A stretch of DNA of 64,000 nucleotides from NCBI RefSeq assembly GCF_025643335.1, contig NZ_CP092489.1, forward strand, positions 1,654,001-1,718,000, read 5' to 3'. Made by a program: the position numbers and the translations under genes. Shown piece after piece: positions 45,426 to 56,766 of the stretch; the stretch's first letter is position 1; each line of letters opens with the position of its first letter. The DNA is from Endozoicomonas sp. Mp262 (GTDB taxonomy: Bacteria > Pseudomonadota > Gammaproteobacteria > Pseudomonadales > Endozoicomonadaceae). The notes under the pieces were generated by a model that was not told the DNA's origin, made no database searches, and saw nothing but the letters and a program-made list of their open reading frames with translations.

Positions 45426-46595
45426 ATGAAACGACTATTTTTTCTTGTATGCTTGATTTTAAACATATTAATTATCTGGAATGGTTGCTATGCGGGATAT
45501 GAAATAAAAATAACCCCTGAAATAAAGCTTGCAGTGGAAGAAGAAAATCTTTATTTGGTTAGGGAGAAATCTGAAAAAGTAGATTCCAGTAAAGAAATTA
45601 TATATAAAAATATGCGTTATCGATGGGTAACGCCATTTGTAGCTATGGGGCATCGGGTGGATCTTTATAGTAATATCATGCTAAAAAGTGATTTGTTTTT
45701 TGGGTATGATTTATTTGGAAACTATGAAGTTGATGACGAATCGCTTTTAGGTGTGGGTTCTCCTGTAGCGGGTGGCTTATTTGGTAGTGCATCAGGCTGT
45801 GTGCAGAAAGGGAAGAGAGAGGAAGTATATAAAGAATACGTAGAAATGGTTAGGGATCGAATAAAAAAAATGGTTAGTCCATTAGAGCAATTGCCAGAGG
45901 AGTTTAAGTGGCAAATAACTGAAGGCTCTGGGGTTGACCTTCAGAAGGCTAAAGCCGACGCTGTTTTCAGCCATACTATCAAAATTAATTCTGAAAAGGA
46001 TACTGGCTATAATGTTAAAATTATTGTTGATAGAAAGGAGTGTAATGGTGCTTATTTAACACCAGATGGTTTTATGAGGTTTCTATCTCAAATGGATCAT
46101 TTGAGTGAAGAAGAGCAGTATAAAAAATGGTTGGAGTGCCCCTTTACACTTGCTAATATATTTACCTTTCCTGTGCTTTTAGAAATTTCAAAAATTATAA
46201 CAGGATACTCTGTTACCAAGAAAGCTATCCCGCTTCCAGATAGTGCATTCCAAAAGCCTATTTTTTGCCAGCACGGTGGGAATGAAGTTGAGGTTACGCC
46301 TAATGAAGGTGCTGGTATGTTCAGGGGGTGCTATTGGTATAGACTAGTCCCTGGAAAATCGGTTGCCTGTATTGAGCAGATCCTATTTAATTTTTCTGGA
46401 AGGCCAGAAAAAATAATGCCCGTCGAAGAAGTCGAATCAATGCCTAATATTTATGCTGGTGTAATAGATGGTAAGGAGTGTGCTGTTTGTACTTTTATTG
46501 AGCAGTACCCTGGTACATGTACAGATTATTATGCGGATAATCCACCGGTTGCCAGGTTGTATCGTGCAGAACCGCTTTTATGTCCACTTCCTTAA
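45426..46595 (+). CDS. Secreted cysteine-containing protein of unknown function
   Basis: Not recognised. 389 residues from the ATG at 45426; the signal peptide RLFFLVCLILNILIIWNGCY fixes this start over an earlier one at 45390. The mature protein has a glycine/serine loop (GSPVAGGLFGSASGCVQKGK), a helical middle, and a cysteine-rich C-terminus (IDGKECAVCTFIEQYPGTC). AT-rich, like the propeller gene 183 bases upstream on the same strand, with which it may form an acquired pair. Confidence 0.55.
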   Translation: MKRLFFLVCLILNILIIWNGCYAGYEIKITPEIKLAVEEENLYLVREKSEKVDSSKEIIYKNMRYRWVTPFVAMGHRVDLYSNIMLKSDLFFGYDLFGNYEVDDESLLGVGSPVAGGLFGSASGCVQKGKREEVYKEYVEMVRDRIKKMVSPLEQLPEEFKWQITEGSGVDLQKAKADAVFSHTIKINSEKDTGYNVKIIVDRKECNGAYLTPDGFMRFLSQMDHLSEEEQYKKWLECPFTLANIFTFPVLLEISKIITGYSVTKKAIPLPDSAFQKPIFCQHGGNEVEVTPNEGAGMFRGCYWYRLVPGKSVACIEQILFNFSGRPEKIMPVEEVESMPNIYAGVIDGKECAVCTFIEQYPGTCTDYYADNPPVARLYRAEPLLCPLP

Positions 46596-46825
46596 AAATA
46601 TGGATTGACTTGTTTTTTCAATATGGTGTGGGAGACAATTCATGGATAGGAGCGCTGAAAAAGGGGGAGGTTTTTTTGTTTTGAGCTTAGCAGATTAACG
46701 CTATTAGGGCTCAAGGCCTGACAGCATTCGTGCTACCAGAAAGTTAGTTATTCTTACATAAATGTTATGCCTTTAAAAAAAAGACTCATTATTATTAGTG
46801 AGGACGTTTACATGGAGGTAACATT

Positions 46826-47326
46826 ATGAAAATTGATAACAGTACCTGTAGTATTTGCAGAAGTGATTATACTGATGGCAGCATAAAAACAGACCTTGAT
46901 TGCAAGCATGCTTTCCATAAAACCTGTGTTTTCGCCTGGGTTAAACCAGTTCTCAATAACGATGCAAAAGAATCAGAATATCCGTGTCCTCTATGTCGGA
47001 AGCCATTGACCTCAAATGACATGGATAAGCTGGTGCCGTTAGCTGAGCGTAAAACAAAGGCGTTGGTAAATACCGGTAAATATCTGGTTTCCGGGCTTCT
47101 TTGCGCTGCCGCTGCCGGGGTGTGTTTAGCGGAGGCAGGCAGAATGCTTTTGTCTCCCAATGATGGGGAAGAAAAAAATGGGCAAGCTTTGCAAGCTGAT
47201 GGACAGGTCTTGCAGGGTATGGGGGCGATTATCGCAGGTAGTGTTGCGGGCACTGGCTATAGCCTGAAAAAAGCCTATGATTCATGCCATGAGTGGGTTC
47301 GTTTACAACAGAAGACAAGCAGTTAA
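46826..47326 (+). CDS. RING-H2 finger protein with two hydrophobic helices (eukaryote-like)
   Basis: 166 residues, preceded by a strong GGAGGT. The N-terminal domain matches RING-H2 exactly in order and spacing: Cys8-x2-Cys11-x14-Cys26-x-His28-x2-His31-x2-Cys34-x19-Cys54-x2-Cys57, with CPLCRKPL at the end. Two hydrophobic segments follow (about 85-108 and 128-148) and then a short charged tail. RING fingers bind E2 enzymes and act as ubiquitin ligases in eukaryotes. Bacteria of this group lack ubiquitin, so a protein acting in the host is the likely reading. No signal peptide is visible; export by a secretion system is assumed, not shown. Confidence 0.75.
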   Translation: MKIDNSTCSICRSDYTDGSIKTDLDCKHAFHKTCVFAWVKPVLNNDAKESEYPCPLCRKPLTSNDMDKLVPLAERKTKALVNTGKYLVSGLLCAAAAGVCLAEAGRMLLSPNDGEEKNGQALQADGQVLQGMGAIIAGSVAGTGYSLKKAYDSCHEWVRLQQKTSS

Positions 47327-47343
47327 AGGCTCTTTGGAATCAT

Positions 47344-47389
47344 GAAGGATATGAAGCATTGAAAGAGAAACTTTGTCTTCATATCCTTC
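47344..47389 (+). terminator. Hairpin after the RING gene
   Basis: GAAGGATATGAAG (47344-47356) pairs perfectly with CTTCATATCCTTC (47377-47389); GTGGTTTTTG follows. It lies 18 bases after the stop codon and separates this gene from glpF. Confidence 0.65.
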
Positions 47390-47585
47390 GTGGTTTTTGC
47401 ATTCATTCATACAGCTTCTTCCCCAATATTTTCCCATGAATTAATTTATCGATGGTGAGAGTAAAGTTTCACCGTTTTCTGTTTGTTTATTGATAGGTGT
47501 CAAGCCTCTAGCATTGCTTAGATGTGTTTCTTTTTGTGAAAATCCGTTAGCCTTTTGTTTCCTTTTGCTGTGATGGACGATTTTT

Positions 47586-48410
47586 ATGCGACAGTCACTA
47601 TTGGGCCAATGTATTGCGGAATTTATAGGAACGGGTCTGCTGATTTTTTTCGGTGCGGGCTGTGTTGCTGCTTTAGTACTTGCTGGCGCCGACTTTGGTC
47701 AGTGGGAAATTTCCATTGTCTGGGGCATGGGGGTTGCCATTGCCATTTATGTCTCTGGAGGCGTTTCCGGTGCTCACCTGAATCCGGCAGTCACTTTGGC
47801 TCTCACGGTATTTAAAGGCTTTGAAAAACATAAAGTACTGCCTTATATCGCAGCACAAATCCTGGGTGCTTTCAGTGCCGCGGCATTGGTTTACTTCCTG
47901 TATCAGGGACTGTTCATTGAGTTTGAAAGCGACCATGCCATTGTTCGTGGTGAAGCGTCCAGTTTGGCGACGGCAGGGGTTTTCTCCACTTATCCGAATG
48001 CGGTTCTTACTAACGTTCAGGCATTTTTTGTTGAGTTTTTCATCACGGCGGTTTTGATGGGAGCCATTCTGGCTATTGGTGATGACAATAACGGTGTGTC
48101 AAATGGAGCCTTGTCTGCGTTGTTAATTGGAATAGTGATTGCTGTGATTGGTGCTTCTTTTGGACCTTTGACAGGGTTTGCCATGAATCCGGCCAGGGAT
48201 TTTGGTCCAAAGCTATTTGCCTATTTTGCTGGCTGGGGTGACGTTGCCCTGACCGGAGCTCGTTCCAACCCTTATTTCTGGGTGCCTATTGTTGGCCCGA
48301 TTTGTGGAGCAATGGCCGGAGCCTGGGTTTATGTGAAATTGATTGCCAGCCAGTTGGAACCCACTGAATGTGCCACAGCCGGTTGTGAAATACGCTCTGC
48401 GGACGTTTAA
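47586..48410 (+). CDS. glpF: Glycerol uptake facilitator (aquaglyceroporin)
   Basis: A 274-residue MIP channel with six helices and the two half-helix NPA motifs SGAHLNPAVTLA (about residue 67) and AMNPARDFGPKL (about 203). The aspartate after the second NPA-R and glycine-rich helices favour a glycerol channel over a strict water channel. It lets glycerol diffuse in, to be trapped by GlpK. glpK starts 31 bases later on the same strand, so they form an operon. Confidence 0.94.
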   Translation: MRQSLLGQCIAEFIGTGLLIFFGAGCVAALVLAGADFGQWEISIVWGMGVAIAIYVSGGVSGAHLNPAVTLALTVFKGFEKHKVLPYIAAQILGAFSAAALVYFLYQGLFIEFESDHAIVRGEASSLATAGVFSTYPNAVLTNVQAFFVEFFITAVLMGAILAIGDDNNGVSNGALSALLIGIVIAVIGASFGPLTGFAMNPARDFGPKLFAYFAGWGDVALTGARSNPYFWVPIVGPICGAMAGAWVYVKLIASQLEPTECATAGCEIRSADV

Positions 48411-48425
48411 AAACAATCGAATTAA

Positions 48426-49943
<1,518 letters not shown>

Positions 49944-49950
49944 GATAGCG

Positions 49951-49982
49951 GAGAGCATCAGCTTTCTTATGCTGATGCTCTC
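49951..49982. terminator. Bidirectional terminator-like hairpin after glpK
   Basis: GAGAGCATCAGC (49951-49962) and GCTGATGCTCTC (49971-49982) form a perfect 12-bp stem with loop TTTCTTAT, between the convergent stops of glpK and the secreted-protein gene at 49992. Confidence 0.75.
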
Positions 49983-49991
49983 TGGAGTCTA

Positions 49992-51626
49992 TTATTTCCA
50001 GAAATTTCGACTATCAAAAACCATGAAGCTGCCGTCCAAAATAATCAGCGGGTGAGGTGATTTCCCTGTAAAACCTTGATACTGGTATAGTTCTGTCAAT
50101 TTACGGGCTGAATCCCTTAATTGGTAGGTTTTTTCCTTCAGTGATTTCTTTTTTTGAGCCACGGTACTTTTTATATTGTGAAAAATGTGTGTAATTTCTG
50201 ATGAATCTTGGGTGGATGACCATGTTAATGGCGGTGGGTCTTTACTGGTAGAGGCTAAAGAGGTTTGTTGTTTCTTTGGAGGGAATTGGAAGTGGAATAT
50301 ATTCAGGTAATAGGATAGAGCTATCAGTGTGGCACGATATAGCTTGTCAGTGACATAGATGTAGAAAAGGATATGATGGATCGGGTTGTCCGGGTTGAAA
50401 GGGATGCTGCATTGTAAATCATCGGTTCTAAGGGATGGGTTTCGCAGTAGCTCTATGTAAGTCCACTCTATCGTTATGAGAGTGTTGCGTGATTTAGGAT
50501 GGCTTACCAGTGTCCCTGGGTTAGGTGAATGATCATCGTTATTTTCAAAAAATGAGTGGGAGATAATTAGCTGTAAGTCTCTAATTAATTGTTTTGTGTC
50601 TTCAGAAATAATCATTTCAGGAAAATCAGGTTTAATCATCTCTTTTGCAGAGCCAAAAAGCTTTAGCAATTCTTTATTTGATAGTGGAAAAGGGTGTGAG
50701 AGTGATTCTAAAAGGGTATCTAATCTATCGGTTTCACCAGGGTATCGTTTATAACGTGTATTCTGCATTTGTTGAATAGCCCTTTTTACATCTTTGTATT
50801 TTTTCATGCAGGGACTTTTTTTTTCAGTGAAACTTTTTGATTGCATGGATGCTGTTGGTTTGAGGGTTAATCCCCCTGAGCATGCTGCATAGAACCCATT
50901 TTGGCTAGCGTTGGTTGATGAGGGGGTGGTATATACTTGCGTCCAACCCTCGGGATTTTTAGTCATACCCTGTGTTTCCATTGGCTCAAACGGCAGGGTG
51001 AGCATGCTTATATTGTTCTGTACATTTTGATGGACGGCTGCATCATAGAGCTGTTTTAAATAGTCTCCTATGCCTGATGGCCATACTGATCTTTGCGAAG
51101 TCAGGGATAATTTTGACCATTGTGCACCGGATAATAATAACTGCAGTTCTGGAACAGGTTGCATTGCCCCCCATAGGGCAGCTAGCGGATAGAGTGAGGA
51201 GCCATCAATAAGGAAGCTGTGTTCAGACACTTGTTGAAGCTCGTCTAAAGCAATGACCAGTATTGGCTGTTTGCGCATAAATGAGATGACGACAGTGTGT
51301 GGGAGCTTCGGCAGGCTTTGGGACAATGGCAGATAAACAAGCTCTCGAAGGCTATTAATACTGGTTGCCCCCAGGTGTTTATTGCCTAGTAATGTTTCAA
51401 GTGCTTGGTGATCTGAGGGGCTGGGCTGGGTGAGAAAGTCACACAGTTGCCTGTATAGTTCTTCACCATCACTATCACTGATAGCATTATAGAAGCTGGT
51501 GGCGTTGGAGAGGGGAGTGTAGCTAACAGTAAATTTTTGAGCGGTGGCATTATCCGGGTTAATTGAAAGGAAAGTAGCGAATACTGATAGTTGTACTGCC
51601 CATTTTTTTATTGAAAGTCGTGACAT
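49992..51626 (-). CDS. Secreted protein of unknown function
   Basis: Not recognised. 544 residues from the ATG at 51626. The signal peptide covers SRLSIKKWAVQLSVFATFLS up to about NATAQ. The mature protein is mostly helical with few cysteines; a basic cluster KKSPCMKKYKDVKRAIQQ and a coiled-coil-like stretch near 500 (VAQKKKSLKEKTYQLRDSARK) are visible. Proline/serine/threonine-rich segments around 465-485 look like a linker. It interrupts the glpFK to glpQT interval. Base composition is closer to that of neighbouring genes than the other secreted proteins. No function is assigned. Confidence 0.55.
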   Translation of the reverse strand: MSRLSIKKWAVQLSVFATFLSINPDNATAQKFTVSYTPLSNATSFYNAISDSDGEELYRQLCDFLTQPSPSDHQALETLLGNKHLGATSINSLRELVYLPLSQSLPKLPHTVVISFMRKQPILVIALDELQQVSEHSFLIDGSSLYPLAALWGAMQPVPELQLLLSGAQWSKLSLTSQRSVWPSGIGDYLKQLYDAAVHQNVQNNISMLTLPFEPMETQGMTKNPEGWTQVYTTPSSTNASQNGFYAACSGGLTLKPTASMQSKSFTEKKSPCMKKYKDVKRAIQQMQNTRYKRYPGETDRLDTLLESLSHPFPLSNKELLKLFGSAKEMIKPDFPEMIISEDTKQLIRDLQLIISHSFFENNDDHSPNPGTLVSHPKSRNTLITIEWTYIELLRNPSLRTDDLQCSIPFNPDNPIHHILFYIYVTDKLYRATLIALSYYLNIFHFQFPPKKQQTSLASTSKDPPPLTWSSTQDSSEITHIFHNIKSTVAQKKKSLKEKTYQLRDSARKLTELYQYQGFTGKSPHPLIILDGSFMVFDSRNFWK

Positions 51627-51784
51627 GACAAATTCCAATAGCCTCTTTGTTGTTCAGGCGAGAATTATCCTTATGGATATAAACTATAGCTGAGGTAAAA
51701 GATGCTGACTGGAAAGTCATGTCTATTTTATGTATTGAAAAAAAGCCTACAGTGGTGAGCTTCTGTAGGCTTGTAATGCAGTGA

Positions 51785-52888
51785 CTAACTCTTTTTATTA
51801 GCTTTCCCTTCAGACTGTTTCACAAACTCCACAGCCTTATCCGGGAAGTCGGTGAATACCCCGTCAACGCCTACTTTGTTGAAGAAAATATCCAGCATAC
51901 CCTCAAAGTTATCTGCATAGGTTGGGATACGCCCTTTATCTGCACGGAAGGTATAAGGATGTACTTCAAGACCTGCTTTTTTAGCCTCGGAGATCATCGG
52001 GGTAATAATGAGATGATCCTTGGTGGATGAGCTATCCACCAAGAATGGCTTCCATGGGCCGATGCCATCTGCATACTTGGCAATTTCGGCCATAGCGCCT
52101 GGCTGGAACATCCAGTCATAACTGTAAGGGGATGGTTTGCCACGAGTGTACACCATGGTTTCATTCCAGCTGGTTTCAGCCATAAGCTGCACCAGCTTCA
52201 GATCCATGCCGATGGCAGGCATCAGTTGTCGGGCAATTCGTTGGGTTTCGTTGGGGTCAAAGCACTGCAGGTAGACCTTGTCCGTTTTCTTGGTATAACC
52301 GTATTTTTTTAGCACTTCCAGTACAGCTTTGGATATATCCTTGCCTTCATGCCGGTGGAACCAGGGAGCCTTGATTTCAGGATAGATACCAACATCATGG
52401 CCGGTAGATTTATTCATACCCTGAATCAATTCAATTTCTTCCTCAAGGGTATGTACCCGGAAAGAGGATTTCCATAGAGGAAAGCGCTCAGGAAAAATAG
52501 CCTGAGCACTCTCTTTTGAGAACTTCTCGGAGCTGACATTAAAACCTTCAGTCATGCTCAGCCCTTGAATTTCAGCTAGGTCAAAATCAATGGCAAACCA
52601 GCGTTTTTTGCCGTTTTCCATCCGGAAACGTTCCGGGTATTTTTCAGCGACATCGGTCACCCGGTCCAGATAGTGGTCGTGTAGTACCACCAGTTTGTTG
52701 TCACGGGTCATCACTACATCCTGCTCAATGTAGTCGGCACCCATAAAGTATGCAGCTGATTTGGCTGCAAGGGTATGTTCGGGCAAATAACCGCTGGCTC
52801 CCCGGTGGGCAATAACCAGTTTGCTATTCGCAATGGCAGAGCCGGAGGCAATCATAATACCAAGAGCCAGAGCCGTATATTTTTTCAT
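51785..52888 (-). CDS. glpQ: Periplasmic glycerophosphodiester phosphodiesterase
   Basis: 367 residues from the ATG at 52888, with signal peptide KKYTALALGIMIASGSAIA. The GDPD catalytic core is AHRGASGYLPEHT (His-Arg), followed by DYIEQDVVMTRDNKLVVLHD with metal-binding Glu/Asp and the second catalytic His. It hydrolyses glycerophosphodiesters such as glycerophosphocholine to glycerol-3-phosphate and an alcohol. It is transcribed divergently from glpT, which imports the product. The shared intergenic region contains GlpR-like half-sites. Confidence 0.94.
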   Translation of the reverse strand: MKKYTALALGIMIASGSAIANSKLVIAHRGASGYLPEHTLAAKSAAYFMGADYIEQDVVMTRDNKLVVLHDHYLDRVTDVAEKYPERFRMENGKKRWFAIDFDLAEIQGLSMTEGFNVSSEKFSKESAQAIFPERFPLWKSSFRVHTLEEEIELIQGMNKSTGHDVGIYPEIKAPWFHRHEGKDISKAVLEVLKKYGYTKKTDKVYLQCFDPNETQRIARQLMPAIGMDLKLVQLMAETSWNETMVYTRGKPSPYSYDWMFQPGAMAEIAKYADGIGPWKPFLVDSSSTKDHLIITPMISEAKKAGLEVHPYTFRADKGRIPTYADNFEGMLDIFFNKVGVDGVFTDFPDKAVEFVKQSEGKANKKS

Positions 52889-52914
52889 GTTTTTCCGCAA
52901 TCAAAATGTTGTTT

Positions 52915-53020
52915 TACGAACAATATTGTAAGTGGATGTTCGTCTACGGCGAATGATTTTTATCAATTATGAGTCAATTTGTTCGTTTATTGTCCTGAGT
53001 CAATATGAAATGAACATAAA
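52915..53020. promoter_or_regulatory. GlpR-like half-sites between glpQ and glpT
   Basis: TACGAACAATA (52915-52925), GATGTTCGTC (52935-52944), TTTGTTCGTTTAT (52978-52990) and ATGAACATA (53010-53018) resemble the TGTTCG/CGAACA arms of GlpR operators. Clustering in a divergent glp promoter region supports glycerol-3-phosphate control, although each site is imperfect. Confidence 0.5.
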
Positions 53021-53144
53021 AAAACTATTATTTGCTCCTAATTTCATCGGGTGAGCACTATTCGACCAGTGGGGCTGATTTCAGTTTTGCAAGGAACAAA
53101 CTTTTTCACCCAGGTGCTGAAAACAGTATTTTTTCGGAAACAGT

Positions 53145-54500
53145 ATGATAGGTATTTTCAAACCAGCACCTCACCGGACGGCTTTGCCGACTGGCCAGGT
53201 TGATGGTCATTATAAAAAACTGCGCTGGCAGATTTTTGCAGGGATTTTTATCGGCTATGCCGGTTATTATCTGGTAAGAAAAAACTTTTCCCTGGCCATG
53301 CCTTACCTTATCAGCGAGATGGGCTATAGCCGTGGTGATCTGGGTGTAGCCCTTTCAGCAGTGTCCATTGCCTATGGCCTATCCAAATTTTTGATGGGTA
53401 ATGTTTCTGACCGCTCCAATCCCAGAATATTCCTGGCAGCTGGCTTGATAATGTCTGCGCTAACTATGTTTGCCATGGGGTTGATGCCGTGGGCAACAAG
53501 TAGTATTGCTGCTATGTTTGTGTTGCTGTTTCTTAATGGCTGGTTTCAGGGAATGGGTTGGCCTGCCTGTGGTCGTACAATGGTGCACTGGTGGTCAAAG
53601 AAAGAGCGGGGGTCAATAGTCTCTGTCTGGAATGTTGCCCACAATGTGGGGGGGGGCTTGATTGGCCCACTGTTCCTGTTGGGTATGCTGCTGTTTAAAG
53701 AAGACTGGCATGCTGCTTTCTATGTGCCCGCAGCAGGTGCCATGCTGGTAGCGGCATTCATCTTATTGGTAATGAAAGATACACCTCAGTCCTGTGGTCT
53801 GCCTTCTATTGAGGAATATAAGGATGACTACCCTGAGAACTATGACAAGAGCCATGAGGAAGAGCTGACCGCTAAAGAGATCTTTTTCAAGTATGTCTTC
53901 CGTAACAAGCTGCTCTGGTACATCGCCATTGCCAATGCGTTTATTTACCTGATCCGTTATGGCGTATTGGACTGGGCTCCGACCTATTTATCTGAAGCCA
54001 AAGATTTCTCTGTAGACAAGTCTTCCTGGGCCTACTTCCTTTATGAATGGGCAGGTATTCCCGGTACACTGTTGTGTGGCTGGATTTCTGACAAGGTGTT
54101 CAAGGGCAAGCGAGCCCCTGCCGGTATTGTGTTTATGCTGTTGGTGACAGTGGCGGTCATGGTTTACTGGTTTAACCCGGCAGGCAACCCAACCATTGAT
54201 ATGCTGGCTCTGGTGGCTATTGGCTTCCTGATCTATGGCCCGGTTATGCTGATTGGCCTGTATGCACTGGAACTGGTACCGAAGAAAGCGGCAGGTACAG
54301 CGGCAGGCTTGACCGGTTTGTTTGGTTACCTCGGTGGGGCAGTGGCAGCAAACGCAGTGCTTGGATACACTGTCGACCACTTTGGCTGGGATGGTGGCTT
54401 TATGTTACTGACCGCCAGCTGTGTGATGTCTGTTATCCTGCTGGCCATGTCCATGAAGCATATCACTACTGAAAAGAAGGCTGTGGCTCAGCCTGCCTGA
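53145..54500 (+). CDS. glpT: Glycerol-3-phosphate:phosphate antiporter
   Basis: A 451-residue MFS organophosphate antiporter with 12 helices. The N-terminal signature [19 protein letters not shown] holds the first substrate arginine (in YYLVRKN), and [18 protein letters not shown] is the family's inter-helix loop. [20 protein letters not shown] is the conserved OPA motif. It exchanges external glycerol-3-phosphate for internal phosphate. Divergent from glpQ. Confidence 0.95.
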   Translation: MIGIFKPAPHRTALPTGQVDGHYKKLRWQIFAGIFIGYAGYYLVRKNFSLAMPYLISEMGYSRGDLGVALSAVSIAYGLSKFLMGNVSDRSNPRIFLAAGLIMSALTMFAMGLMPWATSSIAAMFVLLFLNGWFQGMGWPACGRTMVHWWSKKERGSIVSVWNVAHNVGGGLIGPLFLLGMLLFKEDWHAAFYVPAAGAMLVAAFILLVMKDTPQSCGLPSIEEYKDDYPENYDKSHEEELTAKEIFFKYVFRNKLLWYIAIANAFIYLIRYGVLDWAPTYLSEAKDFSVDKSSWAYFLYEWAGIPGTLLCGWISDKVFKGKRAPAGIVFMLLVTVAVMVYWFNPAGNPTIDMLALVAIGFLIYGPVMLIGLYALELVPKKAAGTAAGLTGLFGYLGGAVAANAVLGYTVDHFGWDGGFMLLTASCVMSVILLAMSMKHITTEKKAVAQPA

Positions 54501-54530
54501 TCTATTAATTGATTAAAAAGTCTCACTCTT

Positions 54531-54557
54531 GCGGGCGCCTTTGGCGCCTTTTTTTTG
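54531..54557 (+). terminator. Rho-independent terminator of glpT
   Basis: GGCGCC (54534-54539), loop TTT, and GGCGCC (54543-54548) are followed by eight T residues, 34 bases past the glpT stop. It is a compact intrinsic terminator. Confidence 0.9.
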
Positions 54558-54576
54558 GTGTGAATCCAGCTTTTAA

Positions 54577-55092
54577 CTATTTTTGGCAATCCAGTACCTG
54601 GTAAAATTTTGCGGCCAGGGGAAGGCTTAGCCGAAATGCCTCGTCTTCAAAATCCCGTTCCAGATAGTCTTTTTTAAATTCACTTTTTTTAATTTGGCCC
54701 TGTTCAATCTGGCGAACATGAACCAATTCATGGGCTACAGTAATTCGAATTTCGCTGGGTTCGAGGCTCTGGGCGAGTGCAATAAGGTAATGAGTGTTAC
54801 TTTGTGGCTGGGTGTAGCCATGAGTATGAGGGTGGGGCATGCGCTGTCTGACAAAGCGTAACTGGGCATTTTTTATACCTAGTTCCGAAAGATAAAACTG
54901 TACCATCTCTGCCATTGTACAGCCTTTGGGATTCAGGGGCGCTTTCTCTTTCTTAATATCAATGGCAACGGGTTTAAAGATCGGTATGAGCACCTGGGAT
55001 TCATTCTTTCCCGAGGTAGCAGGAGTAATAAAGAAAAAACAAAGCGCAGCCATGGGAAAGAGCAGGGATCGATAGCAAATCATGTTTATCAT
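54577..55092 (-). CDS. Small exported protein with an HExxH metalloprotease motif
   Basis: 171 residues with a signal peptide (CYRSLLFPMAALCFFFITPA). Residues 119-131 read VAHELVHVRQIEQ, the HExxH zinc motif (His121, Glu122, His125). A possible third ligand is among the acidic residues of LERDFEDEA (144-152). A histidine-rich loop HPHTHGY lies at 87-93. The layout resembles small zinc-peptidase domains (DUF4157-like or gluzincin), but the family is not certain. It would act in the periplasm or outside. Substrate unknown. Confidence 0.6.
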   Translation of the reverse strand: MINMICYRSLLFPMAALCFFFITPATSGKNESQVLIPIFKPVAIDIKKEKAPLNPKGCTMAEMVQFYLSELGIKNAQLRFVRQRMPHPHTHGYTQPQSNTHYLIALAQSLEPSEIRITVAHELVHVRQIEQGQIKKSEFKKDYLERDFEDEAFRLSLPLAAKFYQVLDCQK

Positions 55093-55374
55093 CAGAAATA
55101 GCTGATTGAAACTGGATAAGTATCGGCGGATTTCTCAGAGTCTTAATAGTTTCTTAAGGGATGTTCATTCTGAGCTGGTAGAGGGTGGTGTTTTCTTATA
55201 GCTTTACAATAGGTTGTATATAGGTAATTATACTTTTCTGTGGTTTGTTGGTCAGGGAGGTAATAGGAACTAGCGTTTTATAAATGTTGAACTATAACTA
55301 AAAATAGTTGGAATAAAAGAATAACAAGGGTTGGAGCAGAGTCTCCAAAGACCAGTGAATTAGAGGACAAAGCT

Positions 55375-55620
55375 ATGGCACGGAAAAAGCCAAACAAAGC
55401 TGCAACTGGTTTTGACGGTATAGATATTGGCTATTTAGGTAGTCGAGATGAGCCGGCTGAAGAGCGGACTGTTGAATCTAGAAAGAAATTGAGGGAGAGC
55501 CTGAGTAATCAGGTCGAAGAATTTCTGAAAAAAGGCGGTAAAATTCAGGAAATACCCACCAATGTCACGGCAGATCCCCCCAAAAAACCTAATGGAGACT
55601 ACGGCAACAGACCTATCTAG
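55375..55620 (+). CDS. SutA-like transcriptional regulator
   Basis: 81 residues. The C-terminal half, EEFLKKGGKIQEIPTNVTAD then PPKKPNGDYGNRPI, closely follows the conserved end of Pseudomonas SutA, which binds RNA polymerase and helps it open promoters in slow growth. SutA has a long acidic N-terminal tail. Here the N-terminus is short and basic (ARKKPNKAATGFDG), so the activity may differ. A GAGG lies upstream of the ATG and a strong terminator follows. Confidence 0.7.
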   Translation: MARKKPNKAATGFDGIDIGYLGSRDEPAEERTVESRKKLRESLSNQVEEFLKKGGKIQEIPTNVTADPPKKPNGDYGNRPI

Positions 55621-55674
55621 GTTCGCCAGGGACAGTGAGTCGTCAGTAGGGCTATATCATCTCAACACATTTTT

Positions 55675-55706
55675 GGCCCGGAACGTTTTCCGGGCCTTCT
55701 TTTTTG
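55675..55706. terminator. Rho-independent terminator after the SutA-like gene
   Basis: GGCCCGGAA (55675-55683) and TTCCGGGCC (55688-55696) pair perfectly, followed by TTCTTTTTTG. It also lies downstream of the convergent selD and can stop both. Confidence 0.9.
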
Positions 55707-55719
55707 TTTTCCATTTTAG

Positions 55720-56766
55720 CTAAATGATTGACACCAAGTGGCTGCCATCCTGTTTTGATAGTTTTCCAATACTCTCCAGTTCCAGTCCATACCGGGCGGC
55801 AACAGCATGAAATTGGCTTTCAGCTTTTTCAGCAACGGCTACTAATAAGCCGCCACTGGTTTGGGGGTCACAAAGGATATGTTGTTGTAATTCCGTCATT
55901 TCTGAAGCCTGGTGCCCATAACTGTTAATATTGCGCAGGGTTCCCCCGGGAATGCAGTCCTGTCCCTGATAAAGTTCCACAAAAGGTAAGAGTGGTATTT
56001 TTTTATCATACACGGTGGCCTTAACCTGGCTACCTTCACAGATTTCCAATAGATGTCCCAGTAGTCCAAAGCCCGTTATATCCGTGATTGCATGAACACC
56101 CTTTATTTGGGCCAGATCCATGCCAATTTTATTCAAAGTGCACATGGCATCAATGGCTATGTAGGTATGCTCATCAGCCAATAGTTGCTTTTTTTGGGCA
56201 GTGGTCAGGATGCCAACTCCCAGCGGCTTCGTAAGATAGAGCTGATCTCCTGCCTGGGCTTTATTGTTTTGTTTCAGATTGTGTAGTGACACCCGACCGG
56301 TAACGGCCAGGCCAAACAGGGGTTCAGGTGAGTCAATGCTATGGCCGCCTGCCAGAGGTATCCCGGCATCAATACAGGCCTGCCTGCCTCCATCTATTAC
56401 GCTTCGGGCAATTTCTGGAGCCAGCGTGTTTATTGGCCATCCGAGAATAGCAATAGCCATGACCGGTGTGCCTCCCATGGCATAGATATCGCTAATGGCA
56501 TTGGTGGCGGCAATGCGCCCAAAATCAAAGGGATCGTCCACAATAGGCATAAAAAAATCGGTTGTACTGATGACGCCTTCACCATTGCCAAGGTTAAATA
56601 CGGCGGCATCGTCTTTGCTGGCATTACCCACCACAAGGTCGGGATACTCGGGCAACACCAGCTCCGTTTTCAGAATGGTATCAAGAGCCTGGGTAGAAAT
56701 TTTGCAGCCACAGCCACCGCCATGGCTGTATTCTGTGAGTTTTATCGGTTCAACTTCATAATCCAT
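55720..56766 (-). CDS. selD: Selenide, water dikinase
   Basis: A 348-residue enzyme making selenophosphate from selenide and ATP, the donor for selenocysteine and selenouridine. The N-terminal active loop is HGGGCGCKI, with Cys19 in the position that is Sec or Cys in the family; here it is a normal cysteine codon. Later motifs are [29 protein letters not shown] and [10 protein letters not shown]. No selA, selB or selU is in the window. Confidence 0.95.
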   Translation of the reverse strand: MDYEVEPIKLTEYSHGGGCGCKISTQALDTILKTELVLPEYPDLVVGNASKDDAAVFNLGNGEGVISTTDFFMPIVDDPFDFGRIAATNAISDIYAMGGTPVMAIAILGWPINTLAPEIARSVIDGGRQACIDAGIPLAGGHSIDSPEPLFGLAVTGRVSLHNLKQNNKAQAGDQLYLTKPLGVGILTTAQKKQLLADEHTYIAIDAMCTLNKIGMDLAQIKGVHAITDITGFGLLGHLLEICEGSQVKATVYDKKIPLLPFVELYQGQDCIPGGTLRNINSYGHQASEMTELQQHILCDPQTSGGLLVAVAEKAESQFHAVAARYGLELESIGKLSKQDGSHLVSII

